A stretch of 14,130 nucleotides of DNA, from assembly GCA_964402115.1 (NCBI GenBank), contig CAYOBW010000183.1, positions 1 to 14,130 of the forward strand, given 5' to 3'. The DNA comes from CAYOBW01 sp964402115. Lineage in GTDB: Bacteria > Verrucomicrobiota > Kiritimatiellia > UBA8416 > CAYOBW01. Both the position numbers and the translations under genes were made by a program. Shown here one piece after another: positions 7,271-12,294 of the stretch. The notes below the pieces were generated by a model, which was not told the DNA's origin, ran no database searches, and was given only the letters and a program-made list of their open reading frames with translations. Within the stretch, counting starts at the first letter, position 1, and every line of letters starts with the position of its first letter.

Positions 7271-8662
7271 ATGGCTGCGATGCGACGATGTCTGGCGGGC
7301 GCGTTCCTGCTCCTGTGGGCCGCGGCTGGCCGCGCGGGGACAAACGACGAGCAGCTGGCCGCGCACGCCGGGGCGTTTATCGAGCGCGGCAGCTACCGCG
7401 GGTGGACGACCTGGCGGATGGGCAACGGCCTGCTGGACGTCCACGTCGTGCCGGAGCTGGGCGGGCGCGTCATGCAGGTCATCCTGGCCGGCGCCGAGTT
7501 CTTCTGGGTCAATCCGGAACTCGCCGGGCGGCTGCCGCCCCCCGGCGGCCTGGGGCCGGAGGGCGCGTGGCTGAACTACGGTGGCGACAAGCTGTGGCCG
7601 GCGCCGCAGGGCTGGGACCACGAGGACCAGTGGCCCGGGCCGCCCGACGCCGTGCTCGACGGTCTGCCTTACGCCTGCACCGTGCTCAATGACCGGGGGC
7701 CGTCCGTGACCCTGCGCCTGACCAGCGACGCCGATCCGCGGACGGGTGTGCGCCTGGAGCGCGACCTGACCGTTTACGAGAACTGCACGCGGGTGCGCAT
7801 CCGCACGCGCATGCGCAACATCGACACGCGGCTGCGCCGCTGGGCGCTGGCAGCGGTGACGCAGTTAAACGCGCAGGCGCCGGATGGGCCGGGCCCCAAC
7901 CCGGCGCTGAACGTCACGTGCCCGCTCAACCCTTCCAGCCGCTACCCCGCCGGCTACCGCGGGCTGGCCGGCGAACCTGAGACGGCCGGCTTCGTCTCGG
8001 ACCTTCAGGACGGCCATCTGAGGCTGCAGTACCGTCATCGGCTCGGCAAGGTGGGCCTGGACACCACGGGCGGGTGGGTGGCCAGCCAGGATGGCCGGCG
8101 CGGGACGGCTTTCGTGCAGTGGTTCCGCTACGAACAGGGGCGGGCCTATCCCGATGGCGTGACGGTGGCGCTGGGCTCAAGCGGGGGCGGGGTGCTGGAG
8201 GCGTGGGGAGAGCGCACGGTTCTGTCCGCGGATCCGGCGCAGACACCCTGCCTCGTCTCTGCGCAGGTGATGAGCCCCTTTGCCCGCCTGCGGCCCGGCG
8301 AGACGGCAGAGTGGGACTACGCGTGGGGCGTGACGCGGACCGGGCCCGGCGGCAGCGTGCGCCGCTGCGGGGTGGCGGGCGTGACGGTGGAGCCGCTGAC
8401 GGCCGTCGTGCGCGATGGCCGGCTGATGGTGGTCGGGCGCTTCGGCGTGGTTTATCGCGGCACGCTGGCCGTGGTGCTGCAGCCGCTGGCGCCGGGCGAG
8501 CCCGGCACGACGCGCTTTACGCTGGACGTGGCGCCCGACAAGCCGGTCCTCGTCAACATCCTGGAGCCCGACGATCCCACGGCCGGGGCCGTGGCCCTGA
8601 TCCTGAGCGATGCCGCCGGCCGACTCATCGGCGAACTCGCGCGCTGCACGATCGCGCGGTGA
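7271..8662 (+). CDS. Secreted DUF4380-like protein (galactose-mutarotase-like fold)
   Basis: A 463-aa protein with a signal peptide (MAAMRRCLAGAFLLLWAAAGRAG, cleavage near residue 22). The mature part has VVPELGGRVM (59-68), FFWVNPEL, and WLNYGGDKLWPAPQG (100-114), followed by GRTGVRLERDLT-like beta strands. These motifs are those I associate with DUF4380, a family with a galactose-mutarotase/GH-beta-sandwich fold; the assignment is from memory. The likely role is binding or epimerising a sugar outside the cytoplasm, in step with the preceding alpha-galactosidase. No proven catalytic residues can be named. Start ATG 7271 uses GGAG at 7258-7261, nine bases upstream and inside the preceding gene; an ATG at 7280 would be too far from it. 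The C-terminal ~90 residues look like an added beta domain. Confidence 0.78.
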   Translation: MAAMRRCLAGAFLLLWAAAGRAGTNDEQLAAHAGAFIERGSYRGWTTWRMGNGLLDVHVVPELGGRVMQVILAGAEFFWVNPELAGRLPPPGGLGPEGAWLNYGGDKLWPAPQGWDHEDQWPGPPDAVLDGLPYACTVLNDRGPSVTLRLTSDADPRTGVRLERDLTVYENCTRVRIRTRMRNIDTRLRRWALAAVTQLNAQAPDGPGPNPALNVTCPLNPSSRYPAGYRGLAGEPETAGFVSDLQDGHLRLQYRHRLGKVGLDTTGGWVASQDGRRGTAFVQWFRYEQGRAYPDGVTVALGSSGGGVLEAWGERTVLSADPAQTPCLVSAQVMSPFARLRPGETAEWDYAWGVTRTGPGGSVRRCGVAGVTVEPLTAVVRDGRLMVVGRFGVVYRGTLAVVLQPLAPGEPGTTRFTLDVAPDKPVLVNILEPDDPTAGAVALILSDAAGRLIGELARCTIAR

Positions 8663-8841
8663 CGCCGGCCGCCCCGCGGGACGCAAGTCCGTCGCGCCAC
8701 TGGGCCACCGCCGAAACCACGCAGGAACCTCCCGCCCAGCGCTAACGAATGGATGATTCCGGGAAGACCTGCGGAGTGGGCGCCTGCGCGGTTTCTGGCC
8801 GGTTCTCAGGCAAAGGCGACAGGTCGGCCCGAGGACCTCGC

Positions 8842-8918
8842 CGTAGAACGGCCTTCAGGCCGTTCCTCACGTAAACCGGCCTGTTTGCGGGGCGGAACGG
8901 GCTGAAGCCCGTTCTACG
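8842..8918. repeat. Paired hairpin repeat (GTAGAACGG...CTTCAG type), copy B
   Basis: Left hairpin GAACGGCCT (8846-8854), loop TC, AGGCCGTTC (8857-8865); right hairpin GAACGGGCT (8895-8903), loop GA, AGCCCGTTC (8906-8914). Read on opposite strands both say CGTAGAACGG-S-CTTCAG-S-CCGTTCC, where the S positions are C/G in one and G/C in the other, so pairing is kept. Together they form an inverted pair spaced about 30 bp, the same design as at 5175-5246. Confidence 0.9.
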
Positions 8919-9045
8919 TGGCGCGGGTATCCGACCCGCGCGAGGCAGCAGTTGAGCGGGGGTTGACGCTGGCCCGACCTGGGGACGTGCAAAGCCGTCT
9001 GCTCCGCTCTTGGCAGCGTCAGCGCCGGTCGGATACCGGCGCCAC
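8918..9045. repeat. Inverted pair of TATCCGA hairpins with compensatory change
   Basis: GCGCGGGT (8921-8928), ATCCG, ACCCGCGC (8934-8941) is a perfect 8-bp hairpin. GCGCCGGT (9022-9029), CGGAT, ACCGGCGC (9035-9042) is another. The reverse complement of 9022-9045 equals 8918-8941 except at two positions that pair with each other in the stem (8925 with 8937), a G-C to C-G swap. Just inside the right unit, TGACGCTG (8964-8971) and CAGCGTCA (9014-9021) add a further inverted repeat. The left unit directly abuts the GTAGAACGG-type pair. Confidence 0.9.
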
Positions 9046-9157
9046 GGGGGAGTGGGCGTGCGCGGGACAACGGCGGGTGGATGCCAACCACAGCCGCCCC
9101 AGCGCCCGCCACCGTCGGCGCCCGCCGGGCTTTCGTCCGTAGCGGCGTCATCCACCC

Positions 9158-9318
9158 ACCTCGAGCCTCCGCCCCTGAAGCTCTAGTTTCCGCGTTGGTA
9201 ACGGGCGGTGGAGGGTTGCACACGTCACGTCCACCCCCGCTGTAGACGCCCCGGCAGTCCTTGGCCCTTGGCCGGGTCCGTGAGTTCTGATGCCGACGTC
9301 TACAGGACAGAGGTTGGC
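9158..9318 (+). repeat. ~160-bp direct repeat, copy 1
   Basis: This stretch recurs at 9943-10102 with about a dozen differences and one 1-bp indel counted by eye. Identical blocks include CTCTAGTTTCCGCGTTGGTAAC, the segment around GCCCCGGCAGTCCTTGGCCC, and GGACAGAGGTTGGC at the right end. Internal hairpins: GAAGCT-CT-AGTTTC (one G-T pair) and CCCGGC...GCCGGG. It contains no plausible gene and lies 107 bp upstream of the toxin-antitoxin pair. Confidence 0.93.
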
Positions 9319-9344
9319 AGGGAAGAGCGATGGGGAGATTCAAC

Positions 9345-9371
9345 CACGAAGAGCACGAACGACACGAACGT
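9345..9371 (+). repeat. Three 9-bp CACGAANGN units
   Basis: CACGAAGAG, CACGAACGA and CACGAACGT stand head to tail at 9345, 9354 and 9363, preceded by TTCAAC. This resembles the CCACGAAG/ACACGAAG repeats often seen between genes of Verrucomicrobia-like genomes (from memory). It lies between direct-repeat copy 1 and the antitoxin gene. Confidence 0.7.
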
Positions 9372-9388
9372 CTTGACGTTATGACGTT
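9367..9388. promoter_or_regulatory. Possible operator of the toxin-antitoxin operon
   Basis: AACGT (9367-9371) and ACGTT (9376-9380) form an inverted repeat, and TGACGTT occurs twice, at 9374 and 9382, 8 bp apart. Spaced short repeats of this kind upstream of an RHH antitoxin fit the usual autorepression by antitoxin dimers. TTGACG (9373-9378) could be a -35 box, but the nearest -10-like CAGTAT (9398-9403) is 19 bp away, so the promoter is weakly supported. Confidence 0.35.
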
Positions 9389-9424
9389 GTGCCGCCACAG
9401 TATTCCCGGAAATAGAGGTATGGA

Positions 9425-9658
9425 ATGACAACACTGACCAAACGGGCAACCGTGTATCTTGATCCGATCCTGCACAGGGCCTTGCGCCTGAAATCCGTCG
9501 AAACGTCACGATCTGTCTCGGACTTGCTTAACGATGCCATCCGCGGGGAACTGGCTGAAGATGCGGAGGATCTGAGCGCGTTCGACGCGCGAAAAGCCGA
9601 GCCGACCATTGCGTTTGAAGATTTCGTGAAGGAGCTCAAGCGCAATGGCAAGATATGA
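9425..9658 (+). CDS. Ribbon-helix-helix antitoxin (RelB/CopG type)
   Basis: A 77-aa antitoxin expected to bind and neutralise the toxin encoded just downstream and to repress its own operon. KRATVYL (6-12) is the DNA-binding beta strand; residues 14-26 and 30-44 (SVSDLLNDAIRGELAED) are the two helices of an RHH domain. The acidic tail, ~residues 45-77 ending in FEDFVKELKRNGKI, is the usual toxin-wrapping segment. GAGG at 9415-9418 is six bases before the ATG. The gene overlaps the toxin by 14 bp, so translation is coupled. Base composition looks less GC-rich than in the flanking metabolic genes, which suggests acquisition by transfer. Confidence 0.87.
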   Translation: MTTLTKRATVYLDPILHRALRLKSVETSRSVSDLLNDAIRGELAEDAEDLSAFDARKAEPTIAFEDFVKELKRNGKI

Positions 9659-9905
9659 ATTGCGCTTTCGTAAGTCGGTACGCAAGGACTTGGCTCCAAT
9701 CCCTAAGCAGGATGTCCAAAGGATCATAGAGGCCATTCAGGCGCTGGCTGACGACCCTCGCCCCCCGCAATCGATCAAACTGTCCGGTGCCGAGAAATAC
9801 CGACTGCGGTGTGGCGTGTACCGAGTGCTCTACGAAATTCACGACGATGTCTTGCTGGTTTGCGTTGTGAAGGTCGGCCACCGGAAGGACGTGTACCGAG
9901 ACTGA
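9645..9905 (+). CDS. RelE/ParE superfamily toxin
   Basis: An 86-aa toxin of the RelE/ParE fold. The N-terminus ARYELRFRKSVRKDLAPIP and the core YRLRCGVYRVLYEIHDD...VKVGHRKDVYR are the family signature: basic residues R53, R55, R60, a strand pair, then H79-R80-K81 and Y84, which line up with the residues RelE uses for ribosome-bound mRNA cleavage. This arrangement favours an mRNA interferase over a gyrase-poisoning ParE, but that is inference. Length is normal for the family, with no sign of decay. It begins inside the antitoxin gene (14-bp overlap) and is followed within 38 bp by direct-repeat copy 2. Confidence 0.92.
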   Translation: MARYELRFRKSVRKDLAPIPKQDVQRIIEAIQALADDPRPPQSIKLSGAEKYRLRCGVYRVLYEIHDDVLLVCVVKVGHRKDVYRD

Positions 9906-9942
9906 ATCGAACCAGCCACTTCGAGCCTCCGCCCGCCCTTTT

Positions 9943-10102
9943 ACCTTGAGCCTCCGCCCCTGAAACTCTAGTTTCCGCGTTGGTAACGTGGGTCGAGGGT
10001 TGCACGCGTCACGTCCACCCCCGCCGTTGACGCCCCGGCAGTCCTTGGCCCTTGGCCGGGTCCATGAGTTCTGACGCCGACGTCTATAGGACAGAGGTTG
10101 GC
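9943..10102 (+). repeat. ~160-bp direct repeat, copy 2
   Basis: Second copy of the repeat at 9158-9318, same orientation, offset 784-785 bp. Here the left hairpin is perfect: GAAACT (9962-9967), CT, AGTTTC (9970-9975). An extra fragment, TCGAGCCTCCGCCC at 9921-9934, matches the left end of copy 1 and suggests a partial third copy or a slipped duplication. The right end stops about 10 bp before the ATG of the next small gene. Confidence 0.93.
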
Positions 10103-10112
10103 CGAGAAGAGA

Positions 10113-10544
10113 ATGAAACGTGGATGCCTAATTGCCGTGTTGATGCTGGTGGCCGCTGTCGGCGTCCTGTGGCTATTTGATGAAGCCGTGTTTCTGGGTC
10201 CTGCTAGGACGGCCCGAGAGGCCGTCTTGAAGGCTGACCACAGGAGCCTCTTGGAGGCGTGTCGGACGATGATGTCCCAGATGTCAACATACACGGACGA
10301 ATCGACCGTGCCGCGGTCGCGTCCGGACGCCCGTTCCATCGTCATTAAGGGCAACTCCTCGCAGTTCGTCAGCAGAGTCCCTTCGATCATAGTCGCTCTG
10401 CATCCTTCAGGGATTCTTCTCATGACAAACGAGGTCCGCGTGATCCTCAGAGGCCCACCGTGTCGCGTCAGCGTGCGAGCATTCGCGCCGGGGGCACAAG
10501 AATCCGGATGGAGGAAACTCAGAGACGGACTCTGGATGGACTGA
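10113..10544 (+). CDS. Small membrane-anchored protein of unknown function
   Basis: A 143-aa protein that I do not recognise. MKRG is followed by a hydrophobic stretch, residues ~5-22 (CLIAVLMLVAAVGVLWLF), which acts as a signal anchor or uncleaved signal. The remaining ~120 residues would be outside the cytoplasm, with a helical part (REAVLKADHRSLLEACRTMM) and a likely beta part (SIIVALHPSGILLMTNEVRVILRG, given only as a region 92-117). The ATG at 10113 has only an AGAAGAG-like sequence before it; a TTG at 10098 in frame would start inside the repeat. It is the only gene following direct-repeat copy 2 and shares the lower GC of the toxin-antitoxin pair, so it may be a second cassette. Confidence 0.6.
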   Translation: MKRGCLIAVLMLVAAVGVLWLFDEAVFLGPARTAREAVLKADHRSLLEACRTMMSQMSTYTDESTVPRSRPDARSIVIKGNSSQFVSRVPSIIVALHPSGILLMTNEVRVILRGPPCRVSVRAFAPGAQESGWRKLRDGLWMD

Positions 10545-10744
10545 AAGGATGGCCAACCACGCGGTCCGTGATAACCTCGCGTAGCTCGGCATCATGACCG
10601 CGGGCGTTGGCACGCACGCGGCAGGAAGCAGGCGAGGCGAGGAATGGCGGAAACCCGTCGGAGTCCCGCCTTCAGCAGCCCCCCTGCGCGTTGCCGCGCA
10701 GAGGTAACATGACGAGACTGCCGCCGGTCTCTTCGCGCTTGCCG

Positions 10745-10854
10745 GGACGGCCCGGGAGGACCGTCCTACGTTGGACGGCGCTCCCGCGCCGTCCCTGCAC
10801 GATGCCGGTCCGTCCGTGGGTCGGGATCGCAATCCCGACCGGCTTGAAGCCGGT
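10745..10854. repeat. Cluster of four consecutive hairpins
   Basis: In order: GGACGG (10745-10750)/CCGTCC (10761-10766); GGACGGCGC (10773-10781), TCCC, GCGCCGTCC (10786-10794); GGTCGGGAT (10819-10827), CGCA, ATCCCGACC (10832-10840); ACCGGCT (10838-10844), TGA, AGCCGGT (10848-10854). The second and third have perfect 9-bp stems. The last two share three bases and are mutually exclusive at full length. The GCTTGAAGC core of the last resembles the CTTCAG repeats at 5175 and 8842. Confidence 0.85.
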
Positions 10855-10985
10855 ACTCGGACGTGCCATGGAGACGACACGGCGGGGGACGCGGTGGCAC
10901 CCGAGCAAGAACGGTCAACCTGTCGTCCCAGCGTAGCCTCGCAAGCCCGGCATTCGGTGGCGCAACCCCCCTCAGATGCGGAAGA

Positions 10986-11026
10986 CCGTGGTGAACCACG
11001 GCGTGGTAGGCTCGCAAGCCCGCCAC
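10986..11026. repeat. Two adjacent hairpins, one with CGCA loop
   Basis: CCGTGG (10986-10991), TGAA, CCACGG (10996-11001) is perfect. GTGGTAGGCT (11003-11012), CGCA, AGCCCGCCAC (11017-11026) pairs at 9 of 10 positions including one G-T. The loop context TCGCAA is the same as in the hairpin at 10819-10840. Confidence 0.75.
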
Positions 11027-11109
11027 CATGACGCGGGGCTTCTGCACGAAGATAGGGTGGGAGGATGTCGAACCGGAATCGTCCTCGTCCTCAGTGAGCG
11101 CAGCGAACG

Positions 11110-11167
11110 GTCCTCGTCCTCGTCCTCGAATGCCGACGGCGGAAGCATCGAGGACGAGGACGAGGAC
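11110..11167. repeat. 20-bp perfect inverted repeat built of TCCTCG/CGAGGA units
   Basis: The left arm 11110-11129 is made of GTCCTC hexamers and the right arm 11148-11167 is its exact reverse complement, separated by 18 bases that can add a TGC/GCA pairing (11131-11133 with 11145-11147). Shorter GTCCTCGTCCTC at 11081-11092 and further GACGAGGACGAG at 11170-11185 extend the pattern. It lies about 70 bp from the end of the convergent esterase gene and could terminate transcription structurally, though there is no T-run. Confidence 0.9.
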
Positions 11168-11236
11168 GACGACGACGAGGACGAGCGCGGATGCGCAGGG
11201 TCGGGTGTCCCTCGAGGCGCGCTCGACGGTATCAGG

Positions 11237-12163
11237 TCACGGGGCGGGCTTCAGCCAGCCCTGCGCCTTCAGCCACTCAGCGGCGCGCTGGGGCCAGCTC
11301 GTGACGGCGTGCTCGGAGGGGCGCAGGCCGTAGCCGTGGCCGCCGGCGGCGTAGACGTGCAGCTCGACCGGGACTTTGGCGTGCTTCATGGCCAGCGCGT
11401 AAGTGAGCGCGTTCTCGACGCGGATGGGGTCGTCCTGGGTCATCACGATGAACGTGGGCGGGGTGTTCGTGGTGACGGTCACCTCCGGTGCGAGCTTCGT
11501 CGGGTCGTCCTTGGGGACGAGGTACGCCGGGTAGATCAGGAGCGCGAAGTCGGGCCGGCAGCTCAGGCTGTCGGCGTCATCCACCGGCGGATAGGTGCGG
11601 CTCCCCGTGTTGTTGCTCGCCGCCGCCGTGAGGTGTCCGCCGGCCGAGAAACCCATGATGCCAACCCGTTTGGGATCGATGCCCCACTCCTGCGCGTGTT
11701 TCCGGACCAAGCCGAGGGCGCGCTGGGCATCCTGGAGTTGTACGGTGTGTTTCTCCATCCCCGCACGGCTCGGTACGCGGTACTTCAGCAGCACCCCCGT
11801 CACGCCGATGGAGTTGAGCCAGTCGCAGATCTCGGTGCCCTCGAGGTTGTAGGCGAGGATGCTGTAGCCGCCACCCGGGCAGACGATCACGGCTGCGCCC
11901 GTGGCGCGCCCGGCCGGCGGGCGGAAGACGGTCAGGGTAGGCGTCGCCACGTTGCCGAGGCGGATGACGTACTTTTCCCGGGGGATCTTGGGGTCGGGCT
12001 TCGTGGTGTCGTGCTCGGGGCCGATGTCGCCCTTCTCGCCCGGCGGCGTACCCGGCCAGAGCGGAATGGGGGTGGGGGTCGCGGCGGGGGCTTGCGCGCG
12101 GGCCGAAGCGGCGCACAACACCGCGCAGGCCGAAAGGTTGAGGGCGGGAATCTTCATGGGCAT
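11237..12163 (-). CDS. Secreted alpha/beta-hydrolase, acetyl/feruloyl esterase (BD-FAE-like)
   Basis: A 308-aa exported serine esterase likely to remove acetyl or feruloyl groups from plant or algal polysaccharides. A signal peptide (residues ~1-25: MPMKIPALNLSACAVLCAASARAQA) precedes PIPLWPGTPPG, typical for this group. The oxyanion region is VIVCPGGGYSILA; the nucleophile is S173 in GFSAGGHL; the acid is D244 or D245 in MTQDDP; H276 lies in GGHGYG. The stretch VPVELHVYAAGGHGYGL near the end is characteristic of the acetylxylan-esterase/BD-FAE family. Start ATG at 12163 has GGAG at 12169-12172 (five-base spacing); a second ATG at 12157 is farther. It is divergent from the Tat-signal oxidoreductase, with a shared control region. 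Which ester it cuts cannot be told. Confidence 0.9.
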   Translation of the reverse strand: MPMKIPALNLSACAVLCAASARAQAPAATPTPIPLWPGTPPGEKGDIGPEHDTTKPDPKIPREKYVIRLGNVATPTLTVFRPPAGRATGAAVIVCPGGGYSILAYNLEGTEICDWLNSIGVTGVLLKYRVPSRAGMEKHTVQLQDAQRALGLVRKHAQEWGIDPKRVGIMGFSAGGHLTAAASNNTGSRTYPPVDDADSLSCRPDFALLIYPAYLVPKDDPTKLAPEVTVTTNTPPTFIVMTQDDPIRVENALTYALAMKHAKVPVELHVYAAGGHGYGLRPSEHAVTSWPQRAAEWLKAQGWLKPAP

Positions 12164-12294
12164 CGGTTCTCCATATGGCGCGGAGGATACCGGGCCACGC
12201 GCGCGGATGCAAGGGCTGCGCATACTTGGTGCTTGCGTTGGTGGCGGCCGTGCGCTACTTAAATCGCCCAACTTCCAACGAGGAGATGGGTCAT
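12164..12294. promoter_or_regulatory. Divergent promoter region between esterase and oxidoreductase
   Basis: 131 bp between two divergent starts. Minus strand: TTGCAT (complement of 12207-12212), 17-bp spacer, TATCCT (complement of 12184-12189), about 20 bp before the esterase ATG; a reasonable sigma70-type candidate. Plus strand: TTGCGT (12233-12238), 17 bp, TACTTA (12256-12261) next to the only A/T-rich spot here; weaker. The spacing is regular in both, but promoter consensus for the host is unknown. Confidence 0.35.

Larger units (their letters stand above)
8663..9157. other. Gene-free repeat-rich intergenic region
   Basis: About 500 bases after the DUF4380-like gene hold no frame with a ribosome binding site and protein-like composition. 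Open frames exist on both strands but only as expected for GC-rich noncoding DNA. The region contains two pairs of hairpin repeats, listed separately (8842-8918 and 8918-9045). The first 170 bases (8663-8840) show no structure I could identify. Confidence 0.7.
10545..11236. other. Gene-free convergent intergenic region with many hairpins
   Basis: About 690 bases lie between the end of the small + gene and the end of the minus-strand esterase. No frame has both a ribosome binding site and protein-like composition. The content is repeats: GGAGTCCCGCCTTCAG (10660-10675), whose reverse complement recurs at the window end (14106-14121), the hairpin cluster 10745-10854, two copies of CTCGCAAGCCCG (10938 and 11011), a CCGTGG-TGAA-CCACGG hairpin (10986-11001), and the 20-bp inverted repeat at 11110-11167. 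Confidence 0.7.

Noticed and set aside
9200..9315. Canonical integron attC site in the direct repeat
   Set aside because: The ends read TGGTAAC and GTTGGCA/GTTGGCC rather than RYYYAAC and GTTRRRY, and the inner arms do not pair convincingly. The cassette idea is kept only as a hypothesis.
8742..9475. Minus-strand hypothetical proteins in the repeat region
   Set aside because: They consist of translated repeats, including a peptide like TNAETRASGAEA that also appears in the other repeat copy. No ribosome site or domain.
8842..11190. CRISPR array
   Set aside because: The repeats differ in length and sequence and are not regularly spaced, and no cas gene is in the window.
10976..12262. Plus-strand open frame across the hairpins and esterase
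   Set aside because: It runs through noncoding repeats (low-complexity Glu/Asp/Ser from the TCCTCG units) and antisense to the esterase, which has a full catalytic triad.
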